Source: Acetomicrobium flavidum
GTDB taxonomy: Bacteria > Synergistota > Synergistia > Synergistales > Acetomicrobiaceae
Assembly (NCBI RefSeq): GCF_900129645.1
Contig: NZ_FSQZ01000001.1
Span: forward strand, 682,001-746,000
Reading direction: 5' to 3'
DNA length: 64,000 nt
The notes under the pieces were generated by a model that was given only the letters and a program-made list of their open reading frames with translations, was not told the origin of the DNA and searched no databases. Below, in pieces: positions 8,095 through 16,077 of the stretch. A program made the translations under genes and the position numbers. Each line of letters begins with the position of its first letter. The stretch's first letter is position 1.

Positions 8095-9252
8095 TTACAG
8101 ATAGCCCTCTTTTTTCAGGACTTCTATGGCTTGGGTTGAAAGGCGAGAGGGAACTTTAATAACAGGACCCGTACAACCCATGGCGGATTCGGCATAGATG
8201 CCGTGAGCCCAAAGCAGCTTGACGGCATCCTCTATGGTCAAAACATCGATGCCGTGGATTTCCTCGTCCGTAGGTTCCGGCTTTGGCTGTTCAACTGGCG
8301 ATCGCTTTTCTTCCTGCCTGTCGTGCAACTCACCCAATACCCCTTCGAGGCCGGCCATTTTTGCCATATTCAATTCCCTTTTTACAAGGGAGGGCAAGCC
8401 CGCAGTGACGACCTCAGCCGTAAAACGAATCGCATTTGCAATGACGCAAGCTCCAGAGGCACGAGATATTATGGAGATGACGTAAGGCCAGTCCTCGCCC
8501 ACGGAAGGCCCGTACCCCCAACCAAGGGACTCGTAATTTCCGCCCGTATTGTAGGCGCCAAAGACCTTGACCAGGACGTTGCCGGTCAGGGTATCCGTAA
8601 CGCACACGTCGACGGCACCATAGATCAGGTCGTTTCCTCTAAGTATGGGACCGCCGTCCTGCCTGACGCTGCTTCCAAAGGTGATGCCATAACCCTGCTC
8701 GGCAAGTTTTTTAAGAGACCTGTAAACGAGCTGTGCGCCGTCGACGTTTAAGATGCCGACTGTGGGATCTTTTATACCCTTAGCCTTGGCAACGGCTATG
8801 CCGTAAATGGCGTTTAATATCATGGCTTCAACCCTGTTTGTCGACGACGTACCGGTGGAGGTCGAAATTATGAGGGGTTTACCCTTGGCCGGCGTGTGTA
8901 TCATGCCGACCGTTGCCACCCCCAGGGGGAATGGATAATGAAGGGCGACGGCACCCTTTATTCGACCACTTTTCAAGGCATCTTCCATGGCCTTCTGTAT
9001 GTCAGCTTCGCAATCATCGGTCTCTATCCATTCCAGGTCGTCAAATCCTTTGACGCGGGGTCCTATCATCACGACCTTGATGAAACGATATTCATCCTGC
9101 GCAAGTTTTCCAGCCAATGCAAGCTCCTCAGGCCCCAGCTCGCTTCCGCTGCTCATTAGGCCAATGGGCACAAGTTCGCCCCTTCCTCTTGCGGACATGA
9201 CTATCTCATCCAGTGCTTCACCGATTAATCTTTTCATCGCCATTTTATCCAC
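8095..9252 (-). CDS. grdD: Glycine reductase complex protein C, alpha subunit (GrdD)
   Basis: A 385-residue PlsX-like protein, partner of GrdC in the acetyl-transfer component of glycine reductase, which releases acetyl phosphate from the carboxymethyl-selenoether on GrdA. Family features seen are HYPFPLGVATVGMIHTP near residue 105, the GILNVDGAQ segment, and a C-terminal AMGCTGPVIKVP in which C360 corresponds to the cysteine described for Eubacterium acidaminophilum GrdD. Gap to grdC is 19 bp. It is the last gene of the operon and is followed by a strong terminator. Unlike FabH-type partners alone, GrdD is diagnostic for the reductase complex. Confidence 0.95.
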   Translation of the reverse strand: MDKMAMKRLIGEALDEIVMSARGRGELVPIGLMSSGSELGPEELALAGKLAQDEYRFIKVVMIGPRVKGFDDLEWIETDDCEADIQKAMEDALKSGRIKGAVALHYPFPLGVATVGMIHTPAKGKPLIISTSTGTSSTNRVEAMILNAIYGIAVAKAKGIKDPTVGILNVDGAQLVYRSLKKLAEQGYGITFGSSVRQDGGPILRGNDLIYGAVDVCVTDTLTGNVLVKVFGAYNTGGNYESLGWGYGPSVGEDWPYVISIISRASGACVIANAIRFTAEVVTAGLPSLVKRELNMAKMAGLEGVLGELHDRQEEKRSPVEQPKPEPTDEEIHGIDVLTIEDAVKLLWAHGIYAESAMGCTGPVIKVPSRLSTQAIEVLKKEGYL

Positions 9253-9271
9253 TTCATTTCACCTCTTGACT

Positions 9272-10822
9272 TCACTTTGCGCCAGCGCCCTTTAGGGTAT
9301 CGGCAAGATCGGCTAGCACCTCCAAAATGGTATCCCTTATCTCGTCCTTGCTGATTAGCCCTTCCTCTTTTTGGGCCACGGACGAGGGGAATTCAATGAT
9401 GAAAGAAGCTCCATCGGACAAATTGGTCAGGCGAGCCAAAAAGAGGCTTCCCTTTCCTATGATCATTGCCCGCTTCATCTTGCCTTCCTTTATATCCTCA
9501 CATGCATGTCCAATAAAGGGCACTCCCGAAGGGATATGTCCTTGAGTAGGGGCAAATCCGGGCATTCCACGCTGCCTTATAAAATCGTTCATGCCTGTCT
9601 TGTCAAGCTCTTTTTTCATGACGGCCAAGGCCGCTATCATCTTAAAATTAGCCTCAGGCACATTTCCTGCACCGGCAGGCAATGTAATTTCGGGATTTTG
9701 GAGCTCTGCAGCATATTTGTCTATGTCAAGAAAATTTAGCCCCACTCTTTTCAAGGGCTCGTAGACCAAGGCCTCGGTTATGGCCTGCGGAGACGCTCCG
9801 GCTCCTACGGAGTGCTTGCCTATGGCATCCAATCTCATGACAGGGGAGACGCCGTCTTCCGGCGCAAGAAGTATCGCGAAATTGCCCAATGTATCTTCAA
9901 GGGCAGGCATGCCCTTTTTTACATGGTCCCTTGAATTCATGTAAAGCTTTGGCACTGCGCCGCCGGCCAACACGACGACGTTTTTCCTTATGCCGGAAGC
10001 CACTTGTGCAGCGGCATTTATCAAGGCGTATACGGGGCCTGCACAGAAACCCCTTACGTCGCATCCGCTGGCATTGACGCAACCTACTATCTCGCCAATT
10101 GATTTCGCGAAATTGCCTCCTCCCCGCTGGTTCATATCTCCTGCCGCTTCCTCGGAACATTCGATGATGAAATCGACCTCTTCGGGCTTCATCTTTGCGT
10201 TGTTCAGCAAATGCAGCAAGGCCAAAACACCGCCTGCCTTGCAGGCGATATTTTCAAGCAATACGTATGAGGACAAACATTCATCGAACTCGTGCGCCTT
10301 CCTGCAACAACCTATAATGCGACCATCAAAGTAGATGGGCAAAGCGCTTCCATCTTTTATTTCCTGCTCGATTTCATCCGCGGTATGTCCTTTTTCAAGT
10401 CTCTGCAAGATATTTTGGTTCATCAAGGGATGAGCTTGAAGTTTTTCTCGAGCCCTACCGGAAAAAGAACTTTCAAGCCAAATGATGTCAAAGACGTCAC
10501 ATATGTCCATGAGGCCCAAAAATTCGTCTTCAGGCATTATCTCCCCAAACCTACCGAAACGCGAAGCCTCTTTTAAGGGCTTTTCGTACCATGGAGTTTC
10601 ATGAGCCTCCAGATCCTTTAAAGAAATACCTCCAATGAAGGCCTGGTTTGGAGCATAACGTATTGCGTCATCGTAGGTGCGCATGAACTTCGACAAAGAG
10701 GAGAGATACTCGGACTCTCCTTTGTTGTTTCTTTCCCAGAAAGGTGTATTACCATAGTAATAGGACAACTCAGGTACGTGATTCAGGCAATAAGCATACT
10801 GTCTTATAGCAACCTTTTGCAT
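9272..10822 (-). CDS. grdC: Glycine reductase complex protein C, beta subunit (GrdC)
   Basis: A 516-residue beta-ketoacyl-synthase-III-like protein forming protein C with GrdD; it accepts the acetyl group as a thioester. The probable active cysteine is in VRGFCAGPVYALINAA, and a NASGCDV segment lies just before. I moved the start from 10918 to the ATG at 10822. From there the N terminus aligns with known GrdC proteins (ESEYLSSLSKFMRTY, RYAPNQAFIGG), and the longer version would translate through an apparent terminator hairpin at 10869-10900. GAGGAG lies 13 nt upstream, slightly far. The gap to grdB is 100 bp, the largest in the operon. Confidence 0.93.
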   Translation of the reverse strand: MQKVAIRQYAYCLNHVPELSYYYGNTPFWERNNKGESEYLSSLSKFMRTYDDAIRYAPNQAFIGGISLKDLEAHETPWYEKPLKEASRFGRFGEIMPEDEFLGLMDICDVFDIIWLESSFSGRAREKLQAHPLMNQNILQRLEKGHTADEIEQEIKDGSALPIYFDGRIIGCCRKAHEFDECLSSYVLLENIACKAGGVLALLHLLNNAKMKPEEVDFIIECSEEAAGDMNQRGGGNFAKSIGEIVGCVNASGCDVRGFCAGPVYALINAAAQVASGIRKNVVVLAGGAVPKLYMNSRDHVKKGMPALEDTLGNFAILLAPEDGVSPVMRLDAIGKHSVGAGASPQAITEALVYEPLKRVGLNFLDIDKYAAELQNPEITLPAGAGNVPEANFKMIAALAVMKKELDKTGMNDFIRQRGMPGFAPTQGHIPSGVPFIGHACEDIKEGKMKRAMIIGKGSLFLARLTNLSDGASFIIEFPSSVAQKEEGLISKDEIRDTILEVLADLADTLKGAGAK

Positions 10823-10868
10823 GTTATCATGCACGCTCCTCATCAGGAAATAACGTTCTAAGTCAAAT

Positions 10869-10900
10869 AAAGGGCCAAAGGATAGACTCTTTGGCCCTTT
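10869..10900 (-). terminator. Intra-operon hairpin between grdB and grdC
   Basis: A 12-bp perfect stem (AAAGGGCCAAAG with its complement) with an 8-nt loop, followed on the minus strand by ATTTGAC. It resembles a weak intrinsic terminator or a 3'-end stabiliser. It would let the selenoprotein genes grdE-A-B be expressed more than grdC-D. Confidence 0.6.
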
Positions 10901-10922
10901 TGTTACTGCAACGTCCAACCCA

Positions 10923-12230
10923 TCAATCGGTAAAGACCGTCTGCTCGCTTATGTCAGTCTGCAAGGCAGACAAAGCCTTCATGAGCAAACGACGCCTTAT
11001 CGCCCTTTCCTCTTCCAGGGATTTCGTTGGATCTCCCAGGGGGTGAGGTATGGCAATAGCGGGAACTATCCTATTTGCTCCGACGGTCTGCGATATGGGA
11101 ACTATTGTGCACACATGAACGGTGGGCAGGCCTGCCCTTTCCAGCTCTTTTACGATCGTTGCACCGCAACGAGTACAGGTTCCTCAGGTGGAGGTGAGTA
11201 TCACTCCATCGACGTTGGCCGCCTTCAATCTCTTGGCGATCTCCTCGCCAAACTTCTTGGCGTATGCCACAGGAGTGCCATTGCCAACCGTTGCGTAGTA
11301 TTTATCGTGCAAAGATCCAAAGGCACCTTCGCGCTCAAGCTGCCTGGCGACATCAAGGGGCAATACCCTGTCGGGGTCCTCATTTGCGTAGGTCGGATCA
11401 TAACCGCCGTGGGCCGTCTCGTGCGTCTGAGGAGTGAGATCATCCAGCCCCTCTAGGCTGTACTCTCCAAACTTAGTAGCGCTCGAAGCCTCTATCCTGT
11501 CGGGGTTACCCTTGGGTACTATTCCGCCAGAGGTGACCAAAGCGATCTTAGCCTTCTTCATGTCCTTTATGGCCGGAGCCGGCGGAACGCGGTCAAAGGA
11601 CGGCATGGGATACTCGGTGACGAATTCCTCACCTTTAAGCTTTTTCACTAGCATGTCGACAGCTCTTTCTGCCCCAAGCTTATCGCGGAAGATGTTGAAA
11701 CGGATGCCCCGTTCGATATAGCCATCTTCCTTGGGTCGGCCTATGGGCTCACCCTTCAATTGCTTGAGAAGCAACTTTGCCATCCTGGGTATGGCATCGC
11801 GCATGCCTCTCGCGCTATCGGCCGTCTCGACTATATATAAGCCCTTCCTGTAGATTTCGACTGCCGGATTTTCCGGGTACATGGCAGTGACGACAGGAAT
11901 GTTCAACCTCTTGCTCACCGCATCGCATATGGCACCGCATGCCATACCGTAACGACCAGCGTTGAAAGCGGGTCCGGCAACAAAGGCATCGGGCCGATAT
12001 CCCTTTATGAAATCTATAATTTTTTCTATGGCTTCATCCATATGCTCGGCGAAATAGCCGTCCCCACAAATTACCGTAGCGACGATGGTGGCCTCTCCGC
12101 CCAAGGCAGCCTGCAGGGCCTGACCGGGCCCCACAATCCCTTCGCGAACCTCCGGGGGATAGTCTGCCCTTTCCTCGCCGCCTATGCCGGCAAAAAATTG
12201 GTTTATGTAATGAACTACCTTGTACGCCAT
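10923..12230 (-). CDS. grdB: Glycine reductase complex protein B gamma subunit (GrdB), selenoprotein
   Basis: A 435-residue selenoprotein with UGA at 11184-11186 (codon 349) read as selenocysteine. The protein starts MAYKVVHYINQFFAG. Around the UGA it reads VILTST-U-GTCTRCGATIVK, the Sec-GTC-TRCG active site of GrdB. It then continues as PISQTVGANRIVPAIAIPHPLG to the true stop at 10923. Read without recoding it splits into 348- and 63-residue pieces. GrdB is the substrate-activating selenol of protein B, acting with the pyruvoyl GrdE. A compact hairpin (11157-11171) starts 12 nt after the UGA and is a good bacterial SECIS candidate. Betaine or sarcosine homologues (GrdH/GrdF) are alternatives, but the adjacent grdE is of the glycine type. 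Confidence 0.95.
11157..11171 (-). promoter_or_regulatory. Candidate bacterial SECIS of grdB
   Basis: On the minus strand, CGTTGC-GGT-GCAACG forms a 6-bp stem with a GGU loop. It starts 12 nt after the in-frame UGA, within the distance used by SelB-dependent bacterial SECIS elements. It overlaps the codons for the TRCGATI segment. Confidence 0.6.
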
Positions 12231-12258
12231 TCAATCATCCCCCCATCTCATGACCATA

Positions 12259-12741
12259 TTAGAGCGAATATTTGCTGTATTGCTCGCGCATCTTCGCAAC
12301 CGCTTGAGACAGGGCTTCCGGATCCAAGACCATCTCCATCATTCCCATCTGTTCTTCCCAAACAGCAGGATCTACTTCTTCTCGTATATCAGGCTCAAAA
12401 ACGTGGTAAACTGCGAGTCCCAACGGGACTCCTGCCAAAGGACCTGCATAAGTCGGATCGCCGTTAGTTACCGTCTCTGCATAAATTTCTGCACCCTCAG
12501 GGTCAGAGCTACCGAGTATCACTACTACGTTCTCTGCTCCATACTTATCAACGGCGTCCTTGATGCGCTGCTGGTTCTGCAGGTCCATGGCTCCTGCGGC
12601 CGTTCAGACGAAACATTCGGTCACGGAAAATACGATTTCAGCGCCGCTATCCTTCAAACAGGCCTCCATGACGGGACCAGGAATACCATCCCGCTCGCCA
12701 AGGAGAATCAGCTTTTTACCTGCCAGCTTTCCCTTTGCCAT
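12259..12741 (-). CDS. grdA: Glycine reductase complex selenoprotein A (GrdA)
   Basis: A 160-residue selenoprotein carrying the carboxymethyl-selenoether intermediate between proteins B and C, and re-reduced by thioredoxin. I extended the gene upstream through UGA at 12604-12606 (codon 46). The result is the canonical pattern [14 protein letters not shown] after [22 protein letters not shown] lies 9 nt before the ATG at 12741. E. acidaminophilum GrdA is 158 residues with Sec44, so length and position agree. The downstream part alone (109 codons from 12588) lacks the redox site and is not a real gene. A GCAGG/CCUGC hairpin after the UGA is a SECIS candidate. It lies 25 bp after grdE. Confidence 0.96.
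12579..12597 (-). promoter_or_regulatory. Candidate bacterial SECIS of grdA
   Basis: Minus-strand GCAGG-AGCCATGGA-CCTGC forms a 5-bp GC-rich stem with a 9-nt loop. It starts 6 nt after the in-frame UGA at 12604-12606. The stem is short and the call rests on position. Confidence 0.45.
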
Positions 12742-12766
12742 GGGTCAACACCTCCTATATTTTATT

Positions 12767-14056
12767 TTACCTGGTTTCTGCCGATAGACAGGTGAAACCT
12801 AGCTCGCTGGTAGCTCCGGTTATGGCTTGTAATTCCACTTCAATGGAGCCATCCTGTTTTAATGCACCAGAAAATCCTCCGGCTATGACGTCAACAAATT
12901 CGCTAAAACCTATGACCTTTTCCATGGGCGGTAGCTTGACGGTGGGGTTGGCATTGCCCACGCTTACGACGGCATCGGCTTCGGGGGCTGCATCGGCAAG
13001 CGACTGGCTTGCTCCGTCTCGGCCTGCATACTCGTCCGTTATGAGCACCGTCTTTATGCCGGCGCGCTCGGCCTTTCTACAGTTCATTATCAAGTCGGTA
13101 TCGGGATTTCCAAAGCCTTCTTCCGTTATGATTACTCCCTCGACGCCAAGCATCTTGGCCAATTTTACGGCATAGGAGGAGCTTCGTTTCTTATCCTGAA
13201 GGGTGACGTTTTCATTAGTTATGATGCAGCCGATGAAGTTTATGTCCTTGCCGTGACGCTTGTACAATGCCTCTATGACAGGGTTGTTTTGGTGAGCGTA
13301 GGTGCTGTTTTTATCGCATGCAGACACGCAGTTTCCGGAAACTATGGCCCCATCGAAGACTTCATTAGGATGAATTAGAGTAGGCAGAATCTTTTTCGCA
13401 TCGACTCCGTAAACATAAGTATCGTGAAGCAACCCTTGAGATTGGAGCATGTAGATGTAGGCAACCCTTGGAAGCTTGTTTAAGTGGTCTGGCCTTTTCG
13501 TAATTTCCTCAAGTTCGTAAGTTTGCACCTCGTCAGGATGTGCCCCCTTAGCCTTTACTGCCAGGAAGTGCGCAACCTTTAGCCCCGCGACGCGGCAGGC
13601 AGCTTCGTAATCATGCCTCTCAATGCCGGCCTTAGGCGTAAAGACCAAGACCACGTTGTTCGTCTTCGAGAAGGGGGTATACTCTGCCCCAGGCCCCGAC
13701 ATATCTATTATGCCCTCTTGAAAGCCGACTATCTTTCCGCAAGTCACAACGGCAGCCCCTGCTAATGCCAGGGTCTTTCCTTGCCCCACTGCGCCCTCGA
13801 CGTCACCTATAAAACCGGGAAAGACATCGCCTTCGCCCTCTATCTTGCATCTCGGTTCAATGACATCCTTGACGGGAACGATGCGCACCCTCTCGCCTGG
13901 ACGGGCCAAATCCACCTCGACGGATTCCAAACGATCGTCCGATGAGAGCAAGTCGATTATCTCCTCGCGATTGACATAGAGGATGCCATCTTCGACCTTC
14001 GTAGCATCTCCCCATTTAACGTCTTTTACCTTGATCTTATGCAATTCAAGCCTCAC
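12767..14056 (-). CDS. grdE: Glycine reductase complex protein B alpha/beta proprotein (GrdE)
   Basis: A 429-residue precursor of the substrate-binding subunits of protein B. The internal VSGNCVSACDKNSTYAHQ contains the Asn-Cys site where GrdE-type proteins are cleaved to leave an N-terminal pyruvoyl group that forms a Schiff base with glycine. Later GRDGASQSLADAAPEADAVV and GNANPTVKLPPM are also typical of the glycine-specific form. I chose the GTG at 14056, 8 nt after AGGAGG, so the protein begins (V/M)RLELHKIKVKDV like known GrdE. A GTG at 14065 overlaps the ribosome-binding site and is less likely. Assigning glycine rather than sarcosine or betaine is by overall resemblance and the riboswitch upstream. 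Confidence 0.94.
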   Translation of the reverse strand: MRLELHKIKVKDVKWGDATKVEDGILYVNREEIIDLLSSDDRLESVEVDLARPGERVRIVPVKDVIEPRCKIEGEGDVFPGFIGDVEGAVGQGKTLALAGAAVVTCGKIVGFQEGIIDMSGPGAEYTPFSKTNNVVLVFTPKAGIERHDYEAACRVAGLKVAHFLAVKAKGAHPDEVQTYELEEITKRPDHLNKLPRVAYIYMLQSQGLLHDTYVYGVDAKKILPTLIHPNEVFDGAIVSGNCVSACDKNSTYAHQNNPVIEALYKRHGKDINFIGCIITNENVTLQDKKRSSSYAVKLAKMLGVEGVIITEEGFGNPDTDLIMNCRKAERAGIKTVLITDEYAGRDGASQSLADAAPEADAVVSVGNANPTVKLPPMEKVIGFSEFVDVIAGGFSGALKQDGSIEVELQAITGATSELGFTCLSAETR

Positions 14057-14072
14057 TGCATACACCTCCTTT

Positions 14073-14396
14073 TTAGGACTGCAGTAACTTTTCGACCCTT
14101 TCTCTTATAGCATCAATAGTGACCTCGCTGCCCGTTATCCTGTCCTTTAACTCTCCTCCTTTGTAGAACAAGAATGTAGGAACTCCCATCACCTTCAAGC
14201 TGATGACCAGGCGGCGGTTCTCAGCCACGTTAAGCTTACAGAATTTGACCTTGCCTTCGTACTTCGAGGCAAGTTCTTCCACTTGGGGCATCAATGCAAG
14301 GCATGGACCACACTTTGGTCCCCACATGTCTACCACTACAGGTAAGTCGCTTTGTAGAACTTCCGCCTCAAAGTTGTCCTTATTGACTTCGATCAA
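14073..14396 (-). CDS. trxA: Thioredoxin (GrdA-reducing)
   Basis: A 107-residue thioredoxin fold. The redox site is MWGPKCGPCLALMP with C29 and C32, and a later VMGVPTFLFYKGG holds the cis-proline. The CGPC core is standard, but the residue before it is lysine where most thioredoxins have tryptophan (WCGPC). Its place between grdX and grdE is the usual one for the thioredoxin that reduces oxidised GrdA. No thioredoxin reductase gene is in this operon, so the reductant comes from elsewhere. Start at 14396, 1 bp after the grdX stop. Confidence 0.95.
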   Translation of the reverse strand: MIEVNKDNFEAEVLQSDLPVVVDMWGPKCGPCLALMPQVEELASKYEGKVKFCKLNVAENRRLVISLKVMGVPTFLFYKGGELKDRITGSEVTIDAIRERVEKLLQS

Positions 14397-14397
14397 T

Positions 14398-14802
14398 TCA
14401 ATGCACCCCCTCTTGTGATGTTATCCCGCATTGACGAAGCACGGGCATTATCAGCTCTTCATCGAGATATTGCATATCCTCCATTGCCTTTGTACTTTGC
14501 AGTGGAAAGGAAGGCTTGCTGTTTCTATAGATATCTAAAGCACTTTCTACTAATTTGATGGAATCGAGATCGACAAAATGATCTTCCTGCTGGAGGGAAG
14601 GCTTAAAAACCACAACGGACAAAAAAAGCCGTCTCGATGCAGGTAAATTTCCTGTTAAAGGATGAGATAAAATCCTATATCCCCGGTGCACCTTATCGCG
14701 TAGAGCTATTAGGACATCCAAAACCGGCCCCTCTATATAGGTGCAATTTGAAAAGCTCTTAATGCGTGGGTTATTTGATATGATCTCATAAAAAAAGGAC
14801 AT
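14398..14802 (-). CDS. grdX: GrdX family protein
   Basis: A 134-residue protein of unknown biochemical function, found at the head of glycine/betaine reductase operons. It matches GrdX by size, position and the segment GYRILSHPLTGNLPASRRLFLSVVVF. No signal peptide, membrane segment or metal motif is seen, so it is probably cytoplasmic. Its start codon and ribosome-binding site (AAAAGGGGGG) lie inside a hairpin at the 3' end of the tandem glycine riboswitch, so translation of this first gene is the most direct output of glycine sensing. Confidence 0.8.
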   Translation of the reverse strand: MSFFYEIISNNPRIKSFSNCTYIEGPVLDVLIALRDKVHRGYRILSHPLTGNLPASRRLFLSVVVFKPSLQQEDHFVDLDSIKLVESALDIYRNSKPSFPLQSTKAMEDMQYLDEELIMPVLRQCGITSQEGVH

Positions 14803-14804
14803 CA

Positions 14805-15010
14805 GCCAAACCCCCCTTTTGGTTCATTTGGCCCCTGTCCTCTTTACCCGCAGGGATTCGCCGTTTTCGGCTTGCCCTTTTGGTAGATCCAAATTTTGGA
14901 CCTTTTCCAGGGCTTCGTCACGTCGCAATCCTTTTGCCTGAGAGATTGGGGCCACTGCCCTTGCACCTTCGGCTTCTCACGCTTTGCATGAGATATCTCT
15001 TGCGGCGCTC
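14805..15010 (-). ncRNA. Tandem glycine riboswitch in the grd operon leader
   Basis: Two glycine aptamers are visible on the minus strand. Aptamer 1 (about 15004 to 14924) has P1 CGCAA/TTGCG, then AGCCGAAGGTGCAAGG and ATCTCTCAGGCAAAAGGAT, the hallmark conserved core. Aptamer 2 (about 14913 to 14831) has P1 GCCCTG/CAGGGGC, GCCGAAAACGGCGAAT and GGGTAAAGAGGACAGG, a more divergent copy. A short linker joins them. The 3' strand of the second P1 overlaps GCCAAA, which can otherwise pair with TTTGGC just before the grdX start and trap the AAAAGGGGGG ribosome-binding site. This suggests glycine turns translation on. The mechanism is inference; the aptamer identity is well supported. Confidence 0.85.
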
Positions 15011-15016
15011 ATCCGA

Positions 15017-15022
15017 ATTATA
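15017..15022 (-). promoter_or_regulatory. -10 element of the grd operon promoter
   Basis: A perfect TATAAT on the minus strand lies about 7 nt before the riboswitch aptamer. The -35 is poor (ATAAAA about 17 bp upstream), so the exact promoter is uncertain. Placement right before the aptamer supports it. Confidence 0.5.
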
Positions 15023-15097
15023 AACATTTTCACATAATATTTTATACTAACTATTTTAAAGGTCAAGGACGACCGGATAAAAAGTATACTTCTTATC

Positions 15098-16075
15098 CTA
15101 ACATATCCTCGGAACCATTTCCCCGGCCAACATATCCACCACCCTAATGCCGCCTATCTCCGTCTTAAGGCCAACGATGCCCGGATGGTCTTCCGTGACC
15201 TTGCCTATAGCTGTACAATTGGGAGCCAAAACTCTCAAAGAAGAAAGGACATATTCTGCACAGTCCGGTGCCACGGCGATAACGGCCGTGCCCTCGCAGG
15301 CTAAATGCAGCACGTCGAAACCAAGCACATCGGCAACTGATGCCACTTCCGGATCTAAGGGTATCAGATCTTCTTCGATCTCTATCCCAATGCCAGCTCC
15401 TTCAGCCCATTCGCATAGGACCGTCCCCAATCCGCCTCGCGTGCAATCCCTGGCACATTTAACCCCCGCTACTTCAGTAAGGGGTTGCATCAAGGGCCAT
15501 AGAGGAGCACAATCGCTTGCCAATTGGTCTACGTCTAATCCGTAATGAAGCGCCGATATCAAGGCGCCATGCTTGCCTATGGGGCCGGTTATTACCAAGA
15601 TGTCACCCGAGGACAAATTATTTATCCCCCAAGGCCTCCCTGTCACGGCCTTTCCCAAGGCACAGCAGGTTATATACATGCCATCTGCCTGTCCCCTCGG
15701 CAAAACTTTAGTGTCACCGGCAACGAGCTTAACATCAAGCTCTTTGCTGACCCCATAAGCGCTTTTTACGACCTTAATCAACTCCTCCTTGGGCAAACCC
15801 TCCTCTATCAGAATGCTCATGGCCAAATACATGGGCTTGACACCTCTCACTGCCAGGTCATTGGTGCTGCCGCACACGGCCAGCTTGCCTATATCACCTC
15901 CGGGGAAAAACCTGGGGCTCACGGTAAAACCGTCGATGGTCACTCCAAGGCCGCCTTCAATCAATGCGCAATCCTCTAAATCCTTTATACTGTTATCTCC
16001 ATATATGCTCAATATTTCGCCGATAAGTTGCTGGGTCGGCCTACCGCCACTGCCGTGTTTAAGCTCCACGAACAT
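15098..16075 (-). CDS. hypE: Hydrogenase maturation protein HypE
   Basis: A 325-residue AIR-synthase/PurM-like ATPase that dehydrates the thiocarbamate on its own C-terminal cysteine to the cyanide ligand of the NiFe centre. HGSGGRPTQQLI at the N terminus and the terminal VPRIC, with the catalytic cysteine as last residue, are diagnostic. They separate it from the related SelD and ThiL. I prefer the ATG at 16075, placed after AGGTGATG; a GTG at 16081 is possible. It follows hypD by 2 bp. The structural hydrogenase genes and hypA, B, F are not in the window. Confidence 0.93.
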   Translation of the reverse strand: MFVELKHGSGGRPTQQLIGEILSIYGDNSIKDLEDCALIEGGLGVTIDGFTVSPRFFPGGDIGKLAVCGSTNDLAVRGVKPMYLAMSILIEEGLPKEELIKVVKSAYGVSKELDVKLVAGDTKVLPRGQADGMYITCCALGKAVTGRPWGINNLSSGDILVITGPIGKHGALISALHYGLDVDQLASDCAPLWPLMQPLTEVAGVKCARDCTRGGLGTVLCEWAEGAGIGIEIEEDLIPLDPEVASVADVLGFDVLHLACEGTAVIAVAPDCAEYVLSSLRVLAPNCTAIGKVTEDHPGIVGLKTEIGGIRVVDMLAGEMVPRIC

Positions 16076-16077
16076 GA

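Noticed and set aside
9272-10918. GrdC reading with 32 extra N-terminal codons
   Set aside because: The extension translates a terminator-like hairpin and has no match to GrdC. The ATG at 10822 aligns with known N termini.
11184-12230. grdB as a truncated gene plus a separate 63-codon gene
   Set aside because: The break is a UGA at the exact Sec position of GrdB, so recoding is a better explanation than a pseudogene.
12259-12588. A 109-residue stand-alone protein
   Set aside because: It is the part of GrdA after the Sec codon. The real start with a good ribosome-binding site is 12741.
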